A stretch of 64,000 nucleotides of DNA from Cinnamomum chago (Eukaryota > Streptophyta > Magnoliopsida > Laurales > Lauraceae): positions 74,609,422 through 74,673,421 of the forward strand of contig CP142456.1 of assembly GCA_038049695.1 (NCBI GenBank). The letters run 5' to 3'. A program made the translations under genes and the position numbers. Positions 21,418-34,700 of the stretch are shown one piece after another. The notes beneath the pieces are model-generated. The model was not told the DNA's origin, did not search any database, and saw only the letters and a program-made list of their open reading frames with translations. Within the stretch, counting starts at the first letter, position 1, and each line of letters begins with the position of its first letter.

Positions 21418-24400
21418 TAATTGCCCTATCCCTTGTGTTCTCAAGCTTGGCCAAAAGATGATAAAGCATATAGCTCCCAACATCAAACAATCCTAACCCC
21501 TACTTAGTCGGCATCTGGATGTAGTACACATGCGCACCATTTCATATTCAATGCAAATTTTATAACCATGATAAGCCTAGATTCACCAGCTTCAATGTAG
21601 TGAAGTGTGGGCATGCTTCATTCCAAATGCCCAAAAAAAGTGGGAGAAATGCTGTCCTCTTCTTTATCTTTTTCTTATATATTTTTGTTAAAGAGCTAGT
21701 AGCTAAAGGCATGCAACATGCCACATGTTAGGCAATGGTGCACTATGCTTCATGAGTGCTGCATGTTTTAAATGCATGGTGACATGGCCTTTGATTTTTA
21801 ATTACAAAAGAAGTGACTTTCACAAAAAGAGGAAGGCAAATTTTTTTTTTTTGGACCAAACAATCACAGTAATTGATGAGTTCCATGATCCCCAGTAGGT
21901 AAAGATTTGCTGCCCCATACTTCTTATTAGTGCATGTTGTATGGAAAGTGTGTTCAAGCATTTTACTTTTTCCTTTCTTTTTATATAAACAAGGGGACAC
22001 ATATATTATTGAAGTGTCTACATCTGAGAAGAACATGACAAGGCAAAATGAATTGCTAATTAATTGCATCCATTACCATTATATAGACTATAGAGTTTAT
22101 TTTTATTTATTTTTATTTTTTTGCTAGCCTGCCCCACTAGCCAGGAGTGCTGTCAAGGCCCAAGGATCGATCCTAAAATATGTGTGTGATGCTGAGATGC
22201 CAACACTACTCAACAACCATGAGTGTGTTAGCTATAGAGTTGACTTTTATTAGTATCTCATTGGTAATAAATCAAGAAGTATTCTTCATATACTTGTTTC
22301 CTTTTTCATTTATAAAAAAGTCCATCAAGCAAATCAACTATTGCAAAAACCCTCCCTTTAGAAATATACAAAATGATTAAAAATGTGGTGGGCCTCATCC
22401 CTTAATACAAAGTTATGGTGGGGCCTAACAAAATGATTGGAGATTATCAAAATATAATGGGGCTGGCTCACTCATCACTGTCCATCACACATCACACAGC
22501 AAATACAACTGTATTCAGAGTGATGGATGGTAAAAATAAATTACTAGCACAACAGACCCATATTAATCTCGAACCCTAATTTAAATAAATAAAGAAATAA
22601 TTTCAGAATTCCAGCACTTTTAGTTTGGTAAAAAAAAGTGAAAATAGTTTAAAATTAAAACTTTGGGATTTATTTTAGAAGTAACTCATATTAACCAATT
22701 GCCAGTGGATGTAGAGATTAAAGAGACCCAATGTTTTAGAAGTAGCTCCCTCACTAACTAATTTGAATAGCAGTAAGACCATCTAAAACCAAGTTACCTG
22801 AGTATAAAACTACATATACAAGTAACTAAAAAGACACCAACAAGAAACAAACCATACAATAAAAAAAGAAAAAAAAAAGTTCACTAGGTTTTCACTTAAT
22901 AATAGACCTGAAGAAAATCACCAATAGTTTGCTGGCCACTTCCATACAATGAAACACACCACCACTTATTCTTGCCATTAAGAGCAAAGTATTCAGCAAC
23001 AGAATTCATCCACAATTCAAAATTGTTGTCCTGCATAAAATTTATCAATCCATAAAAGAAACAATAATAGTAATGCTCTGCCATCTCTTAAGATTCAATG
23101 TACACAAGGAGGAGAAAGTTTACAGGGAGATCTTTTTAAGAGACTTTAGGGACTTTTAGTGCAAGGTGTTTTTTGCATTCGGGCTTTTTTTTTTTTTTTT
23201 TTTTCCTACAACCAAACTTCTACAAGTAAGATTGGGTTTTATCAACCTAAATGGGTTAATGCGAACGGGTTCGGTTGACCCGTACCAGATGCGGGTTGGG
23301 GTTAACTGATCAATTTTGAAAATGGTCAGATACAAGTTAGGTGCCTTTAGACAACCTAAGCAGACCTGTTAGCTCCTAGATGTATCATTATAGCATCTTC
23401 ATTATTGAAGACCTAAATCCTTTGAAAAAAAAAACAGCACTATTATTGAAATTTGAAGGGGTGGTCCTTTGCTATACAATTAGATTCAATGAGGGATGAA
23501 GAAAAACGACGATTCTTGATGGCTTTATCATCTTTATGGCAATCCTATAGTCGTTATCATCACATGAACTACACATCTTTGTAAAAGTCAAACAATCATG
23601 TGGTTTCTTATTCCCTTCTTTTGAAATTTTGATCATTCCCCTTCCTCTTTTTAGACATTAACCCTTCCAATTCCTCCTGCTGCCTACTCTTCTTGAAAGT
23701 GTGAATTAGTTTTCCTACAAGCGTGGAACCATTTCTAGATACCATAGAGCTTTTATGTTAGGGGGAACTTTTTCTCCTTCACATGGTGGACCTGGTCTGT
23801 TGGTGTGGGTCCCATGTGGGGGCCACAATAGCAACCATGACCCAGATGCAACTTGAGTTTTTGATGATCACCAGCCTCACGGCAGTCCTTTTTTATTTGG
23901 CTCCACATCAAAACTTGATGGTCTAGGTAGAGATGGATCAAAGCCCAAGAAACGCGCACCTATTGCACGATTCAAACTATATGTTCAGATAACCGTTTTC
24001 AAAACACTTCAACGAAAAATAAGGTAACGAGAATTGTTGTAAATATGGTATCATCATCATCATTAAAGCCTTGTCGGAAAAATGCTATGTTTTTTTTTTT
24101 AAATACTGAGGTACTACTATGCAATGTTGGTATACACTTAAAAATATTAAAAAAAAGTTCAATAATTTCCATGATATTCTTATTTCAGTAAAGAACATTG
24201 ATTCTTATTTATTCTTTATATTTTATATTTTTAATTATTTAAACCAAATAAATTTTCTCCGAGATTCTCCAATTGACATCAAGATAATCACCGCAAATTT
24301 GGGAACATCCCAACATTTTCCAAGAAATGACATTGACACTTGTGACGGTGGTTACAAGGAGTTGATTATGGCCTACTGGTACATAAAGTTCCTCTGATTG

Positions 24401-24824
24401 GGCAGTTAGGATCATCTGACTACTGTTTGGAGGATTCTTGTCCATACATGAATGACCCATGGATGAATTATTTGAATGTGAATGCACACCCCAAGTTCAT
24501 TAGCACCATATCCGGCTGATTCCACTCGCAAACTCTAAAAGATGGGACCTCCACTAGGGCAAAACATTTCTACCAATTCCCCAACAACAACAGATGGAAA
24601 TGATGGATAATGGAGGTTATAGAGAGTTTGATTTGGAAGAAGGGCATGGTACATGAGAATTTATCCATAGCGCATGCAGAAGCTACTGGAAATGCAGTTC
24701 CAGTATGGAAGCATTTCTTGGTTAAATCAGAGGACCGGATTTAAGTGCTCTGCAACACACCGTGAGGGAGAGTCATGTCATAACTTGGTGCATATAACCT
24801 CTGGATAGAGCTAGATATGGCATT
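21418..24824. other. Intergenic stretch
   Basis: AT-rich, with poly-T at 23187-23205 and no recognised gene. The one segment of note is an orphan exon-like stretch at 22908-23030, annotated separately. Confidence 0.45.
22908..23030 (-). pseudogene. Orphan exon-like segment, unidentified
   Basis: On the minus strand a 123-bp open stretch (41 codons) is preceded by TTTTATGCAG and followed by CTTCAG|GTCTAT. It encodes a protein-like sequence beginning DNNFELWMNSVAEYF and ending GSGQQTIGDFLQ. Composition looks coding (W, Y, C, G spread normally) unlike the surrounding AT-rich frames. I do not recognise the family and found no partner exons nearby. It could be a captured exon, a small 62-residue gene starting at 23084, or chance. 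Confidence 0.3.
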
Positions 24825-25300
24825 TTTTTTTTAATGATCAGTAACGGCAAAATATATTAAAAAGCAAAGAAATTACAATCAGTTCGCCCCGCACCAGCTT
24901 GAAAGGGAAACAAAATGGTATAAAAGGGTTATCTTAAAGCAAAAACAATACAAATTACAAAGACATAGGAGCCAAATCAGTAGTCCTAGTCACCCCTTGC
25001 TTCGCTAATACAACTGCTATAAACCATTAGCCATTTGCCCAATAGAGATGGGGGATTTGAAGTCATCTATTTCAGGCTGACAGACTCCTCAACCTTCTGA
25101 ATGCCAAATTTCCAAAAGCAAAAGGTTATCAATCTACCGGCAGGACGCCCAAGGAAAGCACAGGCCAGCAGGTCTAAGAAAATGGAGAATGGAGGATTCC
25201 TGGGTGATGATTCGCCCGGTAGATCATCTGTGAGAAACACCCCCTAGGGATGGAGCAGTTCAGTAGCCAGGGAGAAGAATGGTGAATGATGTTGTGCCTA
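24825..25300 (-). mobile_element. LINE 3'-end remnant (tentative)
   Basis: Read on the minus strand the block ends in TTTGCTTTTTAATATATTTT, then GCCGTTACTGATCATT and a poly-A run (complement of the T tract at 24822-24831). This is the kind of tail seen on plant L1 elements and on the two LINE ends at 48244 and 53577. No reverse transcriptase or RNase H frame is left. Confidence 0.35.
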
Positions 25301-25748
25301 ATGCTGTTTTGCTTGTGAGAGTAATCACTTCTTAAAGTAAGTTATAAATTCTCAATTGCCAAATTTAAACAAAAGCCAAAAATACCAACGCACGATGGAG
25401 ATTGTCCATACCAGCTTGCTCATATTTTAGGCATGAAAGAAGCAGATGGAAAATCACCATACATCTTATAATATAAGCTGAATTATTGCAACAGGTGATT
25501 ATACATTGAAAGAGCAAATATTGCAACTATTACAAGGTATGCACCGTGGTATACATTCATGCCTCATGATAACTCAATGAATTGATCCTGATCCTAGAAT
25601 CAAATTTATAAAGAAAGAGGAAGAGGTAAAAAGAAAAAAGACATTATAAGTGTCGATGCAAACTAAAAACACATACCTTAAATAAAGATTCTACAGTAAA
25701 AAAAATAATTACATGAATTCTGCAGATCACAGGAGAAAAGAATAAGAT

Positions 25749-28700
25749 CTATGCTTTTCCTTTCTTCTTATCATCTAAAGCCTGCATGAAAAGATATCAA
25801 TTCCATATTAAATGCTATAAAAATAAAAATAGCAAGTAGGAATTTTACAGAGACAAAGGAGTAAGTGCAACGAATGGAAAATATCAGAGCATGATGACAA
25901 AGAAGTCCTCAAGATGTGCACATGCGCACACAAAAACTTCAGTCTTTCTGAGTCATGCGAGATGTGGCTTTCTCCACTCATAATTTCTGGTAATTGCATA
26001 CGATGATAAAACTACATGAAGTACATGAAGTAAGTCCTCAAGAGTCAAGACATGTGAAGTACATCAAGTATCATGCTACTTCAATCAGTCGAAATTGTAC
26101 GCTGCTTCTTCTTCTTCTGCCTTTCTTTCTTTCTTTCTTTATGTGGTTTCAGATGTAAGAAAAATCTAAATATCTAGCAGAATCTAAGTACATAATGTAT
26201 TGCTATATACAATATACTTCCTGTAAATTGTGTTTTGGGCCCTTTTTTTTTTTTTTGAATGGTAGCTTTAATTAAAGATAGCAATACAGTGTAAGAGACT
26301 CTGTTTTGTACCCTCGTGATCACATAACACAAATGGTGACAATGAAACCTAAATATAATTGGAAAAAACTGCCACATAATGGCCGTTCCTTAACCATGAT
26401 TTCAAGGTCACACACATACACACAAATGAAAAAAAAAAAGAAAGCAAAAGGATACTCTACCCATGTATACTCAAAATAGGCCTTGGGAATTAAAATATTA
26501 TATATTAAGCAGTAATCTTACATTTTCTTGATTATAGAATCTGAAGTTGTTAACTTTTTTAATTCAGATGACAATACGTCATTGTGTCATGTGCCATCAA
26601 GCTCAAGGCCAATTCATACCTAGTAAAGTGTGTTGTTGGGTTTTGTTAATAGAAGAAATACCTTGCTTTGGAAGATTCTCATGGTCAGCACAACTGTATC
26701 ACGCAGTCTACAAAGAAAACAGATTGTACAATATTAGGCAGACATCAAATTTTTTTTTTTGAAGGAGGTGATGTGCTAATTCCATTTCAATTCGAGAGAT
26801 TTCATAGATTATTATCCTATTGAGGAACTCCATAATATGAGACATTCACTCAAAAGAAAGGAAAAAAGAAGTAAATGGATGTTTGACAAATTAAACTCTC
26901 AGTACTAGGTGAAACTTTTGGCACACAAACAACAAAACATAATACCAATCAGAATATTGACTGCAAGCATAATGTCAAATATCTGAGCATAATGATCTTT
27001 ACGTTTGGATAAGATAAATAAGCAATGTTATGGTAGATTCATATGATGCAGTCCAACAACCTTAATGAAAGAAAATATCAATAAAAAAGAATATAAATTA
27101 TTCATTAATGGATGGAAAGGCATAAAAGATCGGTCTGAGTTGATTTAGCCAGCACCAGGTCATATTGAACTTTACACGTAATGAGTCAAGGTCAAGTTCA
27201 ATACAGGATACATGAAAGACTCAGTCGAGTTGCACAAGACTTGGCTGAGTTGCAGCTGATACAACCAAGGCACACCTCATCAGATCATTTTTCTTTATTT
27301 CTTTGTTTCTTTCCTTTAAAAAAAAAAATAGAAACTAAAATTTATCAAAAGGAAATGGAAAAAAGCAAATACAATGGGAGAACATACAAAACAACGGCAT
27401 AGCCACAGCATTCAAACCAGGATCTCCGAAAATAACTGACAGAATATTTACAAATTGTCTAATGGAAAAGGTTATGATCTATACTTCATACTTTCATGTT
27501 ACTCATCATGATACAGTCTAAAAAGCTAGATCGATGGGATTTTCAAACCTAATTATGAATATTTAATTAGTTGTATTTCTTATAATATAAATAAATAAAT
27601 ATACTTAACTGAGTTGATTCACGTCTACATTCTCCTTTTCAAGTACATAAGTTAACAGAGTAAAAACCAAAGACATCATTTTACATATGTTTTCCTACTA
27701 TAAAACTCACATTTTAGCGCCTCTTCTCCTAGAAAAGGGAAACAAACAAAAATCGGCCAAAAGTTGGCCTATGAAAAGCCAACAAAAACACTAATAGCTC
27801 CCCTAATTTAACAAAAACTTTCATAAACAAAATCATTATGACCCTTGAACTCAATCACCAAATATTATAGTCGAGTTATGCATATATATATATATTCTTC
27901 TCCATAAAAGCCTTAGGATGACCATAATTTATCGAGTTCTAAAGATTGTGACTTCTCAGTTCCACACATCTAAGTGAGAAGAATCATTTGTTTGTGACAC
28001 ATATTGAGGTTCTCTCTCAATTGCACAATGTTGTTCCCCTCACGAGCTTCTGACCGGAAACAACCTATGAAGCCCAGATACAACATGGATACAGTAGGAT
28101 GCGTGATGGATATGGCAGGGACATGGATTTTACACAAAAAAAGTGAATTATTGGATATGATATGACACAATACATTGCCTATTTTGAAGTGAATTAGTTT
28201 AAATTTAAAATCTAGCCAAATCACCACTGGATCTACCTCCCTCGGAGTCAGAGCTGCAAAATAAGGCACGAAAGTTCATCTTGAATTTTATTTTATTTTT
28301 ATTTATACCTTGATCCTGATGGAAAGCTAAACGCCGCCAACACCCATAGATTGGGTTTTAAAAATCCAATCATCAGGGCTCAAGCATATTCAAGCAGCTC
28401 CAATTGATCCAACAGCCTATATCACTCCAATCAAAGTGAAATTTGGGCTAATGCCTATTTGTGGTGTGGACTGGGGAGTGCATGATTAATTTGATTAAGT
28501 AAAATGGACACATGGATCAACTTTAGTGGGGAGAATGGAGACTCCCATGTGCTCAACAATAGGATCATTTCTCCTTTGACATCTAAACTGTTGTCGGTTA
28601 TCTTTCAGTCTTCATGTGACTTCCCCCCCACCCCCACCCCAAGACAAGTGCTACAGATTTGATAGTCTTGACTGGTAGATGGCTCATGTGTTAACACCTT

Positions 28701-31700
28701 AAAACCCACATAGTAGGAAAATGCCTTAACAATGGAGCTTAGGCATTAAAGTCATAGCAAGTAATAAGCATACAAAAGGCCTTAGAGTGGTATTTTGACT
28801 AACATAATGAAATCCTTGTACACCCAATCTCCTAGATGCATTTCTATGATAAAAAGATGACAGTCATTGGTGAAAATGAAAGTGTCAAAGTTTTAAGTAG
28901 GATGCATCAAGCCCTCAACCACTATTGTGAACCTCTATACTGGTAACTCCGTGCGCACTATAAGATAAGTGAAAAAACAGGCTGTAATTTCATTTGGAAC
29001 ATTCTTTACATGAGCATGGAGCTTGAGTCATTTAAGTTTCATTTTTGCCAAAGAATATATGGAGTGCAAGGTTAGCGGATCAGAGTGGGGAAGATTAGCC
29101 ATTAAAAACTGAAAATAACTAGTGCTAGTGGTACCTAGGAGCAACAATTGAGCAAAATGGAGGGTTTGAGTTGGATATAGTAAATAGGGAGCTAGACCTG
29201 ACAGACTATGCACAGCTAAATGTTGGGAAAAAAAGCAACAAGAACAGGCGAAAGTAAATGTTGCTGAGATGCATATGCTACAGGGGATGTTTGGAGTTAC
29301 AAGAAAAGATAGAATTAGGAATGAAGGAATAAGAGAAAACTTGCAGGTAGCTCCAATAAAAAAAAAAATGAAGCATTCTAATCTACAATGGTATGGCCGT
29401 ATGGGCACATTACATGACTAGAAGCAGCCCCTGTTAGAATGATCAAGGAACTAGGAAAGGGGGATACCAGTAAAGACCTTAAATAAAGTTGAGGAAAGAA
29501 AACAAAGCCAGCCTAAATAGATGTGATAAGGCTTCAATGATGAAGATGATGATGATAAGACTTCATTTTTTCTGAACTCAGAGGAGGAAAATATCAAAAA
29601 GAAAAAAAAAAAAAAAGCGCCTACAACCATCCAATAGGATAATAGGACAAGAATTAGAAGGGTAATGACCTAATGTTAAAAGCCCAAACACAAGTAACTA
29701 GTACAAATAACAAGTATATTTTACCGGACATCACTGCTTGTACTGAATGGATGAGATGTCCCATCAGAACATGTTAAAACAAACTGTGCTGAGAGCCCAC
29801 CAGGAATCTTGATCTGCAAGGTAGGGCAAACACAAAAAATGCTATGACTTTTAAAGCTTTTAAGCATCCAAAGCATTATGACTAGGGGATTTTCTAATGA
29901 AAATATGAATGGATAATAGCAAAAACGAGTAACAACATACAGATAGGTCAGATGAATATTTTTCTTCTATTGCCACTGTATCCATACTCTTAATTTGGTA
30001 CCCAGATCGTCTTAAAATAAAAGTTGCTGGTTCCCATCCCTCAGAATCTATCTGTTAAACACATGTTAGGAGTAGGTTGTTGTGCAGTCAATAGAACAAA
30101 GAAAAACCAGGACATTAACAAATTTTCTCAATCATATTGTCATACAAAGCTGAGTCGCCATATATACTTCATCATAATGGGCAATATAAGTTAAGATAAT
30201 TTTGAGAAAGAGCACTTCGTTATTAAGCAAAGATAAAGGCCTGTGAGCTAGGAGCAAAGCAGTTATTGGAAAGAGTACAAGCATAAGCATAAAGTTTTAA
30301 CATACTCAAACTATTATACATTTAAATTATAAAATAGAAATAAATATCAATACGAGTAAGGATAAAAATAGTGATTGCAACGGGTGTAGCAGCTAGTGGC
30401 CAAAATGCTATGTAGTGGGCGGGTGATACGTAGCAGTTGAGGCGACCATAGCGGCACAGCGGTGTGAATTTTTTAAGTGGTCAAAAGAATTCAAATATTG
30501 TGTAGCAGCCAATATTGTGTTTTTTTAGTGATTTGGAACCATTTAAGGGTAGAGAGAACTTTAGGAAAGACTATTGAGGAAAAGAAATAAATAATAATAA
30601 TGTTTTAAATTAAAACTAATTGGCTATACTAGGTTTTAGACTGTAGCGCCGCTATTTTCGAAATAGTGTAACGGCCTCAACCGCTATGGTGGATAAAGCG
30701 TAGTGGCCGCTATTTTGGTCCATGAATACGAGAATTCAAGAATAAACAGGTTTATCATTCATTTGTATGTAGCATTAACAAACCTTGCAATCATGTTAAT
30801 ATATTAACTGCTTGATATTAGGTTGCTTGAGAATTATGGACTCACTGTATAAGAAATATCAGTGCCAACTGTTACAGCGTAATGCTGGGAGAAATTTATC
30901 ATAACACCATATGTTGTACTTTAATATGTAACTGATAATATAGGATTATATATAGCAATAAAAAGACTTGACTTTTGTCTATTATAATATAGAAGAACCT
31001 GGTCTTTCATCATCAAATGATAATTTCTTGACAAATAAGGTGAACTTGTTCACACTTGGAATTCTAGCATTTTACATCGACGTTAAATTATGTTGAATCA
31101 ATGCTGCATATCAAAATAGTTAGTACGAAAGAAAGTAATAAGATTTAGACATCCAAAGAAACAAGGGTAAAGTCACAGTAAAAAAAATACCAGGTGGAAG
31201 ACATTAAATGTGGCTCGACCTGCAGAAATATGGGAATCAATCTGCTGCTGCATTTCTTGATCTGCAGAACCCAATCACAACTTCACTAAAACTATCCTTG
31301 AAAAAAATTGATCAAACGATAATTACAGGGATAAACCATTCTAGATACACACATAAATTTAGTAATCAGTAAAATACCTTCAAGGTTGAGTTAAAAAATA
31401 TAAATAAATAAGCTGACCCCAAATTAGATGGATAAGGCTTCAATGATGAACCTTCAAGGTACTGTTATATTCAGAATGACTTGTCACTCAAAATGTTCAA
31501 GAAAAGTTATACCACAGTAACTACTGCCCAAAATATCAGTTTGAAAGAACCTCCACCACCACCACCACCGTCATCATCAAAGCTACATGAATTCTGATTC
31601 ACCATTCCAGTCTACCTTGGGCCAAGTCCTCAAATAGGTTGCACTTGTTCAGATTTACTCTGAAGAGCACCTAAATAGCTTTATTTTCTTTATAATGTTA

Positions 31701-34700
31701 ACATAAATTGGTGGCTGCAATTGCAAATGATGTTTCAATAAAAAGTTTTTTGCACATTTCAATCCATGATACACTCCCACAGAAGTTGCCAATCACAAGT
31801 ATGCATACACCAAATATTGGCATTGAACGAGATGGTCATGGCCTATGATGCCCAGATACTTCAAAATTACGCAAAGGCTCATGTCATATGTATCCGATAC
31901 TTCACTTTTTATGTGTAAAATCTATGTCCTTGGCATATCCATGCCGCATTTGGGCATCATAGGCCGTGGCATAGTATTCGTACAGAAAATGTTTTAATAC
32001 AAATGGCTTTAAGATCTTGTTAAATCAAAGCCTCAAATTCCAGAACAGACAGCTTTATTTTCTAGAAATTTAATTCACAATGGACATCTGCTCTTATAAA
32101 ATTTGGTCAATTTCTGCAGCAACCTTTACTTGTAAACATCTCAAATGAAAATGCTGACTTATTAAGGCCTTTTCCCAAGATTCTGAGTGCAAGCCCACTT
32201 CGGCACATGCTCTTTCTTGATTATCCATTTTCCCTTTATCCCTTTATTTATTTATTTTATCAATCTAGCTTCCTAACAAAGTAGGAGAACCAGTACAGAA
32301 GTTTATGTGAGCCTCTCAGAACATAAAATTGTTATCTGTACAGATGTTAATAAAAAAAGCAGAATTTTTCTATTTTTTTAAAAATCAAATACTAAAAAGT
32401 AACAGAGATTCTTCTGCTAGACAATAAAGGCTCATTTTCCTCCCCTTTATGTATCTTACATTCATGCATGTAAATGATTAGTTCCAGTGTTCCACTATTA
32501 TTTTCATTATTGATGATTAGTGCTACTATTGTAATACTAGAGTATGGTAGGTATAGGTACGCATTGTATGGCAAGTTGGTAACCGTTAATTGTACAATCA
32601 AGTGCGACCTATATACATGCTTGAGTGATTCAATAGCCAAAGCTTATTGAAGATAACTTCACAAATTAACAAAATGCAAGAATTTTGAAAATAATTGCAA
32701 CAGTCATATCTGAAAACAAAGTAAGACTGTTGGATCTGAAGAGAATGGTAGCCAGTAGGGGATAATCAGTACACACTAAAAATTTAACCAAATTTTGTGC
32801 AAACGGACTTCATAGCAAACTTCTAGGAAATTTTAGCATGTTGCAGAAGGAAGATAACTAACAATTTGAACAAATGAAACATACAGAATTTTCATGTATC
32901 TTTTTATCAGGAGCAAAATTAAACATTTATGAAGGGCCATATGAAAAATTCTTTGAAGAACCGCTTGCCAACAGACACTTGAAAAAAATATAGAAATGTA
33001 TAATTATGGCATAGATGAAGACCAAATTTTCCAAAAATACATTATACAAACAGCACACATGTCTAATGTCTAATCACTAAAATTATAGGAAAATCTCTAA
33101 CTTGTCTAAAAGAAGGTAAACGCCCAAATGTTTGAGAAAATATATTAACAAACAATTGGTGGAGAACACATGAAGATCAAATTGTTGAAAAGAAAATAAT
33201 AAAAACTGCCCTCCCTAATTTTGATGCGGATCAGTCCAAATCCATTGATATAATCAAGAACAGGTGGTGGATCAAGACTTAAAATTTTTGGACACTTATG
33301 ATTGATCTTTTGGGACCTGGGAACACATCTAGGTCTTAGGGTTAAATGGACCCCAAAACTGTCCCAAATATTTATTAGTTTGAACTTTAGGGACAAGTTT
33401 GGTAGAACAGTCAGTTGCGGGGAGTTTTCTGCAAATTACACCAATAGTTTCCAGCAAACATACCCTTTGTTGGGCCTCATTCAAATGGGCTTTAATAGCA
33501 CCAACCCAAGGAACTTCTGTAATTTCATGGGGCCGATCCAACCAAAAGACAGTGGTGGCTCCAGAAATTCAAGTCAGTGGGGTCAACAAAAGACTTCTTA
33601 TCTTCCACAAATCAAATAAATTTGTTTTCCCCTTTATCAACATCTGTCATCTACTTTTAATAATTTTAGGTTTTTCTCCTTCTAGTACGGGAAGAATACC
33701 ATATTTAGAGGTTAAGGGTAAAGGAAGACTTACCGACAAAATGTCTAAAAAAGGAAATTTTCTTTAAATAATAAAAATAGGGCCCATTTGTTTTTTTTTT
33801 TCTTTTTTATTTTTTGGTAGACAAATGGTCCATTAACTTAGACATTGAGTGGGTCAAAAAATTCCCATAACTTCAATTCATTAAAGATTTTTTTTATATA
33901 TATTTTTCTAGATCTCAATGGGGTCAATTGACCCCACTGGGATCCATGTAGCGCCGCCCATGCCAAAAGATCCCTCCTTTGGACTTGGATGATTCCGGTG
34001 TGGGACTTGTGCTGTCCAAGTATCCCTCCTTTTCCTTGGTGGGTGATGGGCTCACCAGATTTTAACTAGATCTACCACCTTGACAAGGGCACACCAGATC
34101 TCACACTCTCCACCCTTAGAGACAAAATTATCCTCAGCTCTGTACCATCTGTAACGCCGCGGAGCCGATCCTACCAAAAGAATGTTTTAAAAGTAGACAA
34201 AACCCATGAGTATTTAAGCCTAGGATCTAGACCTAAATGTTTCCGATGTGGGAGATCTAGTGGGCCCCTGTGATAGTGGTTGATACGGTTAAAATCTGAT
34301 GAGCCTATTACCCATCAAAGAAAAGAAGGGCTTCTTGACTGCACAAGTCTCTTATCGGAAACATCTAAACCCAGAGCCTGGGCTTAAGTAGCTACATGTT
34401 ACTGTTTACTATCAAAACATTCTTTTGGTAGGATCGGGCCCATGGCATTACAGATGGTATTAGAGCTGATAATGGCTCTGTTTCCGTTGGGGGAGAGTAT
34501 GAGATCTGGTGGGCCCCTGTCAAGATGGTAGATCCCATCACCAAACAAAGGAAAGCAGGGATACTTAGATTGCACAAGTCCCATATCAGAAACATCCAAG
34601 TTTAGAGCTTGGGCTTAAGTACCCAAGGGTTACCACCTACTATCAGAACGTTCTTTTGGTAAGATCGGCCCCAAGGCGTTACAACTTCCACACCAGTAGG

